A stretch of DNA of 11,265 nt, taken from Lachnospiraceae bacterium. Its GTDB lineage: Bacteria > Bacillota > Clostridia > Lachnospirales > Lachnospiraceae. The stretch covers positions 1 to 11,265 of the forward strand of contig JAILFQ010000036.1 of the NCBI GenBank assembly GCA_024697505.1, written 5' to 3'. The notes under the pieces were generated by a model. It searched no databases and had not been told where the DNA came from. It was given only the letters and a program-made list of their open reading frames with translations. The stretch's first letter is position 1, and each line of letters begins with the position of its first letter. Below, in pieces: positions 4,887 to 11,265 of this stretch. Position numbers and translations under genes: made by a program.

Positions 4887-6842
4887 ATGGACGAAAGAGA
4901 TGCCAAAATAGCTGAACTTGAGCTTGAACTTAAAAAATCGAAAAGAGCCACCGAAAGAGCGGAAAAGGATGTTGAACTTCTTGCAAGGATGGTATCCCAA
5001 AATGAACGTTTAAGAAACAAAATAAATGCAGACAAGCTTGAACAGGCCTTCTATACAAAATTGGTCCTGGATAATGCTTCGGATGTTTTTGTGCTTTTTG
5101 ACAAGGATATGAATATTATTCTCTCTACAAGGGAATTTTTTCACAGCAATTCCGAGAAAAGGGATATAGAAAGTTTTTTCTGCGGAAGGGCTCCTGAAGA
5201 TCTTGTAAGAGATTCGGAAGAAAAGATACTTCATGTTTTGAAAACCGGGGAATCCTACGAGTGGATAGAAAAAATGGCTTGTTGCAACGGTAATGATGGC
5301 AACGAATCCGTAAAGATATATGAGGTGAAGGCAACTCCCGCCCTTGGAAACGACGGAGAAATCCTCGGATGCGTTGTGGTGATCCATGATGTTACCGAAC
5401 TTGCACTTGCAAAAGAAAAGGCGGAAAATGCGGACAGAGCCAAGAGTGACTTCCTTGCAAACATGTCCCACGAAATAAGAACACCAATGAATGCTATTGT
5501 GGGAATGTGCGAATTTATATTAAGAGATTCCGAAGATGAACTCGCCAAGGAAAACGCCCTTCAGATAAAAAATGCATCGTCTTCACTTCTTTCCATCATT
5601 AATGATATTTTGGACTTTTCCAAAATAGAAGCCGGCAGGTTTGAGATCATCGAGAAGGATATACAGACTGCATCTGTTTTCAGAGATGTTATTACAATGA
5701 CGGAAATGAGACTTCAGGAAAAGTTGGTTGTTCTTAAAACCAGGATAAGTCCCGAACTTCCTTCGGTCATTTGCAGTGATGACATAAGGCTTAAGCAGGT
5801 AATGATAAACCTCTTAAACAATGCGGTTAAATTTACAAAAAGAGGCTCCATTACCTTGGAAGCCCACGTGGAAGAACTGCCGGAAAAAGATTATGTAAAT
5901 CTGTGTGTTTCTGTGGAAGACACAGGAATAGGTGTTAAAAAAGAAGATCTGGATAAACTGTTTTTAAGTTTTTCCCAGGTGGACACAAAGAGAAACATGG
6001 GAATAGAAGGAACCGGTCTTGGACTTGTAATAAGCAGAAATCTTGTGGAACTTATGCATGGCAGTATCAACGTGGAAAGCGAGTACGGCAAAGGCTCCAG
6101 ATTTAAATTCTACGTAAGATGCAGGGTAGTTGACAAAAAGCCGATAGGCGATTTTGACAAGCTTACTTTCACTCAGGAAAAAGAGGCTTTTAAAGCCGGC
6201 TTTAAGGCTCCTGAAGCTAAAATACTGGTTGTGGACGACAGTCTTGTTAATCTTAAAGTGGCAGAGGGGCTTTTAAGACCTTATAACGCCAATGTTGTTA
6301 CTGCACTTGGAGGAGCGGAGGCGATAGATAAGATTGCCAAAGATAATTATGACATTGTATTTATGGACCACATGATGCCTGTTATGGATGGTATAGAGGC
6401 CGCAAAAGAAATAAGAAAGCTGGATGGAAAGGAAGATCAGATCATTATTGCTCTTACAGCAAATGCAATGGCCGGCAGCAGAGAAAAATACAAGGAAAGC
6501 GGAATGGATGATTTTCTTGCAAAACCTATTTCTCCGAGAGAATTGGAACTTCTGCTCCTTCGTTTCCTGGATAACAAGAAGATCATTTATAATGAGGAGA
6601 AAAAAGAATCCTCTAAAAATGAGAACAAGATAAAAAAGACTGAAAAGGCTGTAAAATTAAGCAAAAAAAATATTAAGGAACGAATGAAAGAAGCCATTGT
6701 AATGTTTGATACAGAGGCTCTTCCGGAACTTATAAACCTGGCAGACAGTGTGGGCATAGATGAAAATATTTTAAGCGAACTTAAAACGGCTGTGGATGAT
6801 TTTGAATATGACAGAGCCGAAGAAATTATAGACAAAATGTAA
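4887..6842 (+). CDS. Soluble PAS hybrid histidine kinase
   Basis: The 651-residue protein has no membrane segment, so it should sense a cytoplasmic signal. Residues 1-52 form a charged coiled coil. About 54-175 form a PAS-like domain ([18 protein letters not shown], ending in VVIHDVTEL). The HisKA domain carries [18 protein letters not shown] with phospho-His195. The ATPase domain shows an N box (NLLNNAVKF, Asn312), G1 (DTGIG, 345-349), an F box near 359-364 and G2 (GTGLGL, 375-380). A full receiver follows at about 443-562 with the acidic pair D450-D451, phospho-acceptor D494 ([11 protein letters not shown]) and K546 (AKPIS). The last 90 residues are a Lys/Glu-rich linker (563-600) and a small helical segment without an HPt histidine. 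This fits a phosphorelay ending on the separate HPt protein just upstream. The ATG at 4887 follows GGAG (4876-4879) by 7 bases; a longer open frame reaching back to 4656 overlaps the HPt gene and is not real. Confidence 0.94.
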   Translation: MDERDAKIAELELELKKSKRATERAEKDVELLARMVSQNERLRNKINADKLEQAFYTKLVLDNASDVFVLFDKDMNIILSTREFFHSNSEKRDIESFFCGRAPEDLVRDSEEKILHVLKTGESYEWIEKMACCNGNDGNESVKIYEVKATPALGNDGEILGCVVVIHDVTELALAKEKAENADRAKSDFLANMSHEIRTPMNAIVGMCEFILRDSEDELAKENALQIKNASSSLLSIINDILDFSKIEAGRFEIIEKDIQTASVFRDVITMTEMRLQEKLVVLKTRISPELPSVICSDDIRLKQVMINLLNNAVKFTKRGSITLEAHVEELPEKDYVNLCVSVEDTGIGVKKEDLDKLFLSFSQVDTKRNMGIEGTGLGLVISRNLVELMHGSINVESEYGKGSRFKFYVRCRVVDKKPIGDFDKLTFTQEKEAFKAGFKAPEAKILVVDDSLVNLKVAEGLLRPYNANVVTALGGAEAIDKIAKDNYDIVFMDHMMPVMDGIEAAKEIRKLDGKEDQIIIALTANAMAGSREKYKESGMDDFLAKPISPRELELLLLRFLDNKKIIYNEEKKESSKNENKIKKTEKAVKLSKKNIKERMKEAIVMFDTEALPELINLADSVGIDENILSELKTAVDDFEYDRAEEIIDKM

Positions 6843-6861
6843 ACAGTAGAGGAGGGGCTAC

Positions 6862-8064
6862 ATGAAATCTTATTGTGCGTATACAGATGAGATTGACGAT
6901 CTTGAGAAGGGAGTGAAAGAACTCTCTGAAGGGATTGAAAGAAGCAAACTCCGTAAGAACAGTTTGGGGCTGGTATTTACGGATTATGACATTGATATGG
7001 AGGAATTGACAAAAAGGCTTTCGGAGGAATTTGACTTTCCGGTAATAGGCGGAACCACATTAGCCAGCATCAATAAAGAGGCAGGGCTTAGGCAGCTCGG
7101 AATTCAAATAACTGTCTTTACCGCAGATGATGTCCGCTTTTCTGCGGGCATTATTACGGATATAGACGGTAACGGAGATGCGGACAAGGTTAGAAGGCTT
7201 TACAGAGAGCTTTCCGAAGGAGAAAAAGAAAAACCTAAAATTATCTTTACGCTTGCTGCAACTGTGGGACAGGCCTGGAATGGTTTTACCTCCGATGAAA
7301 TCGTGGAAATTCTGGATGAAGAGTCCGGTGGATGCCCTGTGCTGGGGGGTGCTGCCAGTGGCGACTTCTCCTATTTAAAAATGAGAGCTTTTTGCGGCAG
7401 CAGAGTTTCCGCCAGCGGAGTTGCGGTAGCTCTTATCTATGGCAATCTAAAGCCTTTGTTTGTTGCGGAAAATTCCACAAGGAAAATGGTTAATTTAAGC
7501 TGGAAGATAACAAAAGGCGAAGGCAGACAAGTTTCTGAACTTGACGGTTGTTCCGTTAAGGAAAAGTTCAGAGAGGCCGGTCTTGTGCCGGAAGGTGATA
7601 CAGAAGTTACGGAATTTCTTACATCTCCTTTCCTTTGCAATCTTTCCACAAAAGACGGGGATACAATAGAAGTACTGAGAGGGATCCTGTATTTGGATCA
7701 CAAAAAGGACTTGGCTCTTTACCTTGGAACTATAGAAGAAGGGGCCTACCTTACACCCGGAATAATGGATATGGAAAGTATCGAGGAGTCTGTTAGGGAT
7801 GCGCTTACAAATCTTTCCGAAAAGATTAAGGAAGAAAAAAATTATCATTATGAGTCTGTATTTATAATAAGCTGTCTTGCAAGATATTGTCTTTTTGTTG
7901 CGGACAAACAGATAGAGGCAAGACAGATACCCGGAAAATTTGAAGACGACGTTACCGTTTCCGGCTTTTATTCCATGGGTGAGTTTTGCCCGCAGATCGG
8001 ACTGAAAAACGGAAAATACCATAACGTTTTCAATAATGAAACATTTGTGGCTATTGCACTATAA
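6862..8064 (+). CDS. FIST-domain sensory protein (FIST N and FIST C)
   Basis: The 400-residue soluble protein matches the FIST family, proposed to bind small ligands such as amino acids for two-component and chemotaxis systems. Typical marks are VIGGTT (61-66) and GCPVLGGAASGD (157-168) in FIST_N, and SCLAR (337-341), GFYSMGEFCP (368-377) and HN (387-388) in FIST_C near the C-terminus. It carries no transmitter, GGDEF or methyl-accepting region, so it must act through a partner. It follows the hybrid kinase by 19 bp with a strong GGAGG (6851-6855), which makes the kinase the obvious partner (inference). The ligand is unknown. It ends the operon; a strong hairpin without a T run follows 8 bp after the stop. 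Confidence 0.92.
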   Translation: MKSYCAYTDEIDDLEKGVKELSEGIERSKLRKNSLGLVFTDYDIDMEELTKRLSEEFDFPVIGGTTLASINKEAGLRQLGIQITVFTADDVRFSAGIITDIDGNGDADKVRRLYRELSEGEKEKPKIIFTLAATVGQAWNGFTSDEIVEILDEESGGCPVLGGAASGDFSYLKMRAFCGSRVSASGVAVALIYGNLKPLFVAENSTRKMVNLSWKITKGEGRQVSELDGCSVKEKFREAGLVPEGDTEVTEFLTSPFLCNLSTKDGDTIEVLRGILYLDHKKDLALYLGTIEEGAYLTPGIMDMESIEESVRDALTNLSEKIKEEKNYHYESVFIISCLARYCLFVADKQIEARQIPGKFEDDVTVSGFYSMGEFCPQIGLKNGKYHNVFNNETFVAIAL

Positions 8065-8072
8065 AACTGGGA

Positions 8073-8101
8073 GACGCCTATGGAAAATATCCATAGGCGT
8101 C
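8073..8101. terminator. Strong hairpin between convergent FIST and iolG genes, no T tract
   Basis: A 12-bp perfect stem pairs GACGCCTATGGA (8073-8084) with TCCATAGGCGTC (8090-8101), with a 5-base loop. Neither side has a proper T run: AGGAGAATAACA follows on the plus strand, and on the minus strand TTTTA comes only after six other bases. It lies 8 bp behind the FIST stop codon and 32 bp behind the convergent iolG stop. It may act as a weak terminator or as a barrier that protects the 3' ends of both transcripts. Confidence 0.55.
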
Positions 8102-8133
8102 AGGAGAATAACAAATATTGGAATTGGTCAAAA

Positions 8134-9147
8134 TCAGAACTCTATCTCGGAAAGCTTAACCGGCCTTCCTTCTTTCATGGACTTTGCCGCTGCCTTTGCA
8201 ATAAGGACAGGCTGGAGTCCATCATTTATGTCTACAGGTACAGGTGTGTTGTTTATAACGGCCTGTGCGAAAAGTGAGACTTCCTTCGAGAAAGAAGCCA
8301 TATATCTTTCGAGGAAGAAGTAAAGCGGCTTTTCGCCGGTAACACCGTTTTCTGTTGAAATAACAGCTGTGGAAGGAGCATCATTTGTTACGGCAACCTG
8401 GCCTTTGGAACCGAAAACCTCAGCTCTTTGGTCGTAGCCGTAAGCTGCCTTTCTGGAATTATCTATTACGGCGAGTGCGCCGTTTGCAAGCTTCATTGTT
8501 ATAATTGCGGTATCTATGTCTCCGCACTCTGCAATTGCAGGGTTTACAAGACATGCGCCGTTTACGTAAACTTCTTCGACGTCGCTGCCGGAAAGGTAAC
8601 GTGTCATGTCGAAATCATGAATTGTCATATCAAGGAAAATTCCACCGGAAACCTTAACATAATCCAATGATGGAGCGTCCGGGTCTCTGGATGTTATCTT
8701 AACAACGTGTACATCGCCGATCTTTCCTGTTTTAACAGCCTCACGGACTGCTTCGAAGTTGTGGTCGAAACGACGGTTAAATCCTACCTGGAACTTAAGG
8801 CCGGTTCCCTTTAATGCTTCCATAACTTCTTTGATCTTTGCAAGATCCTGGGAAATTGGCTTTTCACAGAATACATGTTTTCCCGCTTTAATAGCCTCTA
8901 TTGCTATATCTGCATGGGTGTTTGTTGAAGAGCAGATGAGTACAGCCTGAATCTCAGGATCTTGTAAAATGCTGCGGTAGTCTTTGGAAACCTTCTTAAT
9001 TCCAAGATCTTTAGCCCATTTTTCTGTCTCTGCGTTCATAAAAGGATCTGCAATTGCAAGAACCCCGGCTTCTTTAACATGGTATGTAATGCTTTCTGCG
9101 TGCACCTTTCCGATGCGTCCCGCACCGATTATACCTATATTTAACAT
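8134..9147 (-). CDS. iolG: Inositol 2-dehydrogenase (Gfo/Idh/MocA family)
   Basis: IolG oxidises myo-inositol to scyllo-inosose with NAD+, the first step of inositol breakdown in the cytoplasm. The 337-residue length is normal. The N-terminal Rossmann fold has GIIGAGRIGKVHAE (4-17, G-x-G-x-x-G type). EKP (95-97) holds catalytic Lys96, and GGIFLDMTIHDFDM (168-181) holds Asp173 and His177. These fit the Lys/Asp/His triad of Bacillus subtilis IolG (Lys97, Asp172, His176). The ATG is preceded by AAGGGG about nine bases upstream. It is divergent from a DeoR-family repressor gene, with an aldolase gene and iolC beyond, which supports inositol over other sugars. Related family members act on scyllo-inositol or other polyols, so exact substrate preference is not certain. 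Confidence 0.9.
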   Translation of the reverse strand: MLNIGIIGAGRIGKVHAESITYHVKEAGVLAIADPFMNAETEKWAKDLGIKKVSKDYRSILQDPEIQAVLICSSTNTHADIAIEAIKAGKHVFCEKPISQDLAKIKEVMEALKGTGLKFQVGFNRRFDHNFEAVREAVKTGKIGDVHVVKITSRDPDAPSLDYVKVSGGIFLDMTIHDFDMTRYLSGSDVEEVYVNGACLVNPAIAECGDIDTAIITMKLANGALAVIDNSRKAAYGYDQRAEVFGSKGQVAVTNDAPSTAVISTENGVTGEKPLYFFLERYMASFSKEVSLFAQAVINNTPVPVDINDGLQPVLIAKAAAKSMKEGRPVKLSEIEF

Positions 9148-9201
9148 TTGTAAGCCCCTTTTCTGTTTAGTTTTTGTGAACTCTTTGTTAAGTTCCCTGC
9201 C

Positions 9202-9230
9202 ATTATACCACCCTAAAATAACAAATTCAA
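9202..9230 (-). promoter_or_regulatory. Extended -10 promoter for iolG
   Basis: On the minus strand, TTGAAT (9230-9225) and TATAAT (9207-9202) are 17 bp apart. A TG one base upstream of the -10 box makes it an extended -10 promoter (TGGTATAAT). The leader before the iolG start would be about 48 bases. The sequence round the -10 box mirrors the divergent promoter at 9263-9291. Confidence 0.78.
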
Positions 9231-9247
9231 CTGTAATTTCTTAAATT

Positions 9248-9277
9248 ATTGGTAACTTATTCTTTAAATTTACCAAT
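9248..9277. promoter_or_regulatory. Inverted repeat, candidate repressor operator
   Basis: Perfect 8-bp arms ATTGGTAA (9248-9255) and TTACCAAT (9270-9277) are separated by 14 bp. The repeat covers the -35 region of the DeoR-family gene promoter and lies between the two divergent start sites, where an autoregulating repressor would bind. The arms are seen directly; binding is inference. A related half-site, TTATTAGTA, occurs at 10115-10123 in the promoter of the aldolase gene. Confidence 0.5.
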
Positions 9278-9291
9278 TTTAGTGGTATAAT
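9263..9291 (+). promoter_or_regulatory. Extended -10 promoter for the DeoR-family gene
   Basis: TTTAAA (9263-9268) and a perfect TATAAT (9286-9291) are 17 bp apart, with TG one base before the -10 box (TGGTATAAT). The leader before the ATG at 9323 is about 25 bases. The -35 box lies inside the inverted repeat at 9248-9277, consistent with repression. Confidence 0.78.
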
Positions 9292-9322
9292 TTTCAGTAT
9301 GTTATAAAAGGAGGATACAGCC

Positions 9323-10096
9323 ATGGGAATGAAGTCATTCAGACTGCGCAGAATGGAACAATACATACTTGAAAAGGATACGGTATCAATGACCGAACTT
9401 TGTGACGAGTTCGGGATCTCAATGAATACCGCAAGACTCGATGTGGCGCAGCTTGTAGACAAAGGCTCTATTAAGAAGGTTTATGGAGGGGTTACTTCTA
9501 ACAGACAAAACAGTCTGGTTCCTTTTGAAGAAAGAAAGATGAAGCATGCGGGCTACAAACGTGCTGTTTGTAAAGCGGCTGCAGAACTGGTGGAAGACGG
9601 AGACATAATATACATAGATTCCGGCACCACGACCATGTATCTTATAGACTTCTTAAAAGACCGCAAAAATATTACTATTCTTACACATAATCTTAATGCG
9701 ATAATGAGGGCGATCCCTTATCCGGATATGCAGATAATATGCCTCCCGGGGACTCTGGACCGCAAGACCAATTCCTTTGTTGCCGCAGATACGGGAAGAG
9801 TTCTGGAAAGATACAACATTAAAAAGGCTTTTATAGCAGCTGCAGGTATCTCTTTAGGCGGAGATGTTACCAATTCTTCTCCTATGGAGTTTGAAGTAAA
9901 AAAGGCTGCCATTGACAACTCTAACCATGTATTTCTGCTTATAGATTCATCAAAGTACGGAAAGACATCCCTTCTCACATTTGCCGGACTTTCCGACATG
10001 GAAAAGGTAATTGTGGACAAGGATGTGGACAAGTCTTTCCTGGAGCTTTGCGCAGGAAATAACGTTAAAGTACAGCTTGTGGACTCACTGGAATAG
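9323..10096 (+). CDS. DeoR/GlpR-family repressor, probably of inositol genes (IolR type)
   Basis: The 257-residue protein has a DeoR winged helix-turn-helix at about 6-57 (MTELCDEFGISMNTARLDVAQL, then GSIKKVYGGV). A C-terminal sugar-phosphate sensing domain follows, with the family marks IDSGTTT (98-104), THNLNA (121-126), a LPG at 141-143, and IDSSKYGK (207-214). Members bind operators without ligand and leave DNA when a sugar phosphate binds. In Bacillus subtilis the inositol repressor IolR is of this family and responds to a phosphorylated inositol intermediate. The setting between iolG and the aldolase/iolC genes makes that role likely here (inference). AGGAGG at 9309-9314 lies 8 bases before the ATG. 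It is probably autoregulated through the inverted repeat in its promoter. Confidence 0.92.
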   Translation: MGMKSFRLRRMEQYILEKDTVSMTELCDEFGISMNTARLDVAQLVDKGSIKKVYGGVTSNRQNSLVPFEERKMKHAGYKRAVCKAAAELVEDGDIIYIDSGTTTMYLIDFLKDRKNITILTHNLNAIMRAIPYPDMQIICLPGTLDRKTNSFVAADTGRVLERYNIKKAFIAAAGISLGGDVTNSSPMEFEVKKAAIDNSNHVFLLIDSSKYGKTSLLTFAGLSDMEKVIVDKDVDKSFLELCAGNNVKVQLVDSLE

Positions 10097-10109
10097 TGGG
10101 ATGTTTTAA

Positions 10110-10138
10110 TTGACTTATTAGTATTATGGTGCTAAACT
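10110..10138 (+). promoter_or_regulatory. Promoter for the aldolase/iolC genes
   Basis: TTGACT (10110-10115) and TAAACT (10133-10138) are 17 bp apart, with TG one base before the -10 box (TGCTAAACT). This makes it an extended -10 promoter with a near-consensus -35 box. It lies between the repressor gene and the aldolase gene and would let the catabolic genes be induced apart from the repressor. The leader is about 50 bases. TAATCAAGTAG in that leader (around 10171-10181) resembles the WRAYCAADARD operator of Bacillus subtilis IolR with one mismatch, a weak hint only. Confidence 0.6.
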
Positions 10139-10196
10139 TAATAAAAACTTCACAATGATTTAACAAAAATAATCAAGTAGATATGGAGGTTGTTAA

Positions 10197-11042
10197 GTGG
10201 CACTGGTAAAGATGAAAGAATTACTTCTTGACGCCGAGAAGAGAAACTACGGTGTCGGAGCTTTTAGTGTTGCAAACATGGAAATGGTTATGGGGGCGAT
10301 CAAGGCTGCTGAGGAGCTTGATTCTCCGGTGATTTTGCAGGTTGCACAGGTCAGGCTTCCTTATTCACCGTTGGAAATATTTGCGCCTATGATGGTGGCT
10401 GCGGCTGAAAAAGCTGAAGTTCCCATAGCGGTCCATTTCGACCACGGTACAAGTTACGAGTGTATTAAAGAGTCTTTGGATCTTGGTTTTACATCTGTAA
10501 TGATAGACGCTTCCACAAAGCCAATAGAAGAAAATATAAAGCTTACTTCACAGGTTGTTGAGCTGGCCGCAAGGTACGGCGCAACAGTTGAGGCGGAAGT
10601 TGGCCAGCTTGGCATGACCGAAGACGGAAAAGGCAGCGCCATGGCTATCTATTCGGACCCTCTTGAGGTAAAAGAACTTTATGAAAAAGCCCGTCCGGAT
10701 GCCATAGCTCTTTCCATAGGAAACGCTCATGGCATATATAAAGAAGAACCTAAGCTTAACTTTGAGGTTTTAAGAAAATCCAGAGAAGCTGCAGGAGTTC
10801 CTCTTGTGCTTCATGGCGGATCCGGTATAAGCGACGAGGATTTTAAAAAATGTATAGAAGGCGGAATAAGGAAGATAAATGTTGCTACGGCAACTTTTAT
10901 GGCGGTTGAGGCTGCGGCAAGAAAGTATTCCGAAAGCGAAAAAAGAGATTACTTTAACCTGAGCAATATGATGGTGCTTGGGGCGTATGAAAACATTAAA
11001 AAGCACATTCTTGTTTTCGGTTCCGAAAATAAAGCAAATTAA
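10197..11042 (+). CDS. iolJ: Class II (zinc) aldolase, probably IolJ
   Basis: This likely cleaves 6-phospho-5-dehydro-2-deoxy-gluconate into dihydroxyacetone phosphate and malonic semialdehyde, the last specific step of the inositol pathway. The 281-residue protein shows the class II fructose-bisphosphate aldolase pattern: AVHFDHG (78-84) with catalytic Asp82 and zinc ligand His83, VEAEVGQLG (131-139), NAHGIYK (176-182) with zinc ligand His178, LHGGSGI (205-211) with His206, and the phosphate-binding NVAT (228-231). Sequence alone does not separate IolJ from a fructose-bisphosphate aldolase; the place between an IolR-type repressor and iolC decides it. The start is GTG at 10197, with GGAGG (10185-10189) 7 bases upstream. 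It is followed by iolC after 34 bp. Confidence 0.9.
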   Translation: MALVKMKELLLDAEKRNYGVGAFSVANMEMVMGAIKAAEELDSPVILQVAQVRLPYSPLEIFAPMMVAAAEKAEVPIAVHFDHGTSYECIKESLDLGFTSVMIDASTKPIEENIKLTSQVVELAARYGATVEAEVGQLGMTEDGKGSAMAIYSDPLEVKELYEKARPDAIALSIGNAHGIYKEEPKLNFEVLRKSREAAGVPLVLHGGSGISDEDFKKCIEGGIRKINVATATFMAVEAAARKYSESEKRDYFNLSNMMVLGAYENIKKHILVFGSENKAN

Positions 11043-11076
11043 GAATGCGGTGGAATAAGAACGGAGGAAAAGAAAA

Positions 11077-11265
11077 GTGGCTTACATAGAAATTGATAAA
11101 AACAGGAAATATGATATTACTCTTCTGGGAAGAGCGGCAATAGATCTTAATCCTGTGGACTATTATAAAACGCTGGATGAAAGTACAACCTTTAAAAAAT
11201 ATCTTGGCGGATCTCCGGCAAATATTGCGGTGGGAATGGCAAGGCTGGGCAAGAAGGTTGCTTTT
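11077..11265 (+). CDS. iolC: 5-dehydro-2-deoxygluconokinase, N-terminal part
   Basis: Only the first 63 codons are in the window; the frame is open to the edge. IolC is a PfkB/ribokinase-family sugar kinase that phosphorylates 5-dehydro-2-deoxy-D-gluconate in inositol breakdown, producing the substrate of IolJ. The visible part shows ITLLGRAAIDLNPV (14-27) and KYLGGSPANIAVGMARLG (41-58), the PfkB N-terminal signature, and it closely follows the start of Bacillus subtilis IolC. The GTG start at 11077 has GGAGG (11063-11067) 9 bases upstream. It shares a transcript with the aldolase gene, and further iol genes probably follow outside the window. Confidence 0.9.
   Translation, partial: MAYIEIDKNRKYDITLLGRAAIDLNPVDYYKTLDESTTFKKYLGGSPANIAVGMARLGKKVAF

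Noticed and set aside
5010..5471. 153-residue minus-strand open frame inside the hybrid kinase gene
   Set aside because: It is a shadow of a well-supported gene, with no ribosome site and no recognisable domain. The same holds for other open frames opposite the kinase, HD-GYP, FIST, iolG and repressor genes.
8036..8323. Plus-strand open frames across the FIST end and the iolG 3' end
   Set aside because: They lie opposite the conserved iolG coding region and cross the hairpin at 8073-8101, and no ribosome site or protein family supports them.
10171..10181. TAATCAAGTAG as an IolR operator
   Set aside because: It has one mismatch to a degenerate Bacillus consensus, no tandem copy nearby, and comes from a distant organism. 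It is too weak to list as a separate site.
1..11265. Mobile elements, CRISPR arrays, tRNA or rRNA genes
   Set aside because: No transposase, integrase, regularly spaced repeat, cloverleaf or rRNA-like sequence was seen, and gene content and base use look uniform across the window.

Overview
The window looks like chromosomal DNA from a low-GC, Gram-positive, anaerobic bacterium, most likely a clostridium of the Lachnospiraceae type (inference). The grounds are AT-rich intergenic DNA, strong AGGAGG-like ribosome sites, near-consensus sigma-A promoters, GTG and TTG starts, and the protein families present. No tRNA, rRNA, CRISPR array, insertion sequence or phage gene was seen. All eleven genes read as intact, except the last, which runs off the window.

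Layout. (1) 1-662: a small heat-shock protein with a structured leader, a possible CIRCE remnant at the window edge and a strong terminator. (2) 783-2873: a consensus promoter drives a two-gene unit. The first gene is a membrane protein with a CBM2-like (cellulose-binding-type) outer domain joined to a cytoplasmic HD-GYP cyclic-di-GMP phosphodiesterase domain. The second, overlapping by 4 bp, is an OGG1-type 8-oxoguanine DNA glycosylase. A terminator shared with the next, convergent unit follows. (3) 2876-4022, minus strand: a small single-pass membrane protein and a LytTR DNA-binding regulator whose receiver domain lacks the phospho-accepting Asp. (4) 4099-8064, plus strand, divergent from (3): a three-gene signalling operon of a pseudo-receiver/HPt protein, a soluble PAS hybrid histidine kinase and a FIST sensory protein. 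(5) 8134-11265: an inositol catabolism locus with iolG on the minus strand, a divergent DeoR-family (IolR-type) repressor, a class II aldolase (iolJ type) and the start of iolC.

How the genes work together. Unit (4) can be read as a phosphorelay: the kinase autophosphorylates on His195, passes phosphate to its own Asp494 and then to His178 of the separate HPt protein, with FIST as a possible small-ligand sensor. No output regulator with a usable receiver lies in the window. The nearest regulator (LytTR) has Thr where the Asp should be, so it is either driven by another mechanism or unrelated. Unit (5) is a conventional inositol pathway: IolG oxidises inositol, IolC phosphorylates a later intermediate and IolJ cleaves it. 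The repressor probably acts at the mirrored promoters between iolG and its own gene.

The most unusual items are the CBM2-like/HD-GYP fusion, the FIST/hybrid kinase/HPt operon without an output protein, the two receiver domains without a phospho-acceptor on either side of one divergent promoter region, and the mirrored extended -10 promoters of the inositol locus. Several starts were set inside longer reading frames on the basis of ribosome sites; each is explained in its entry.
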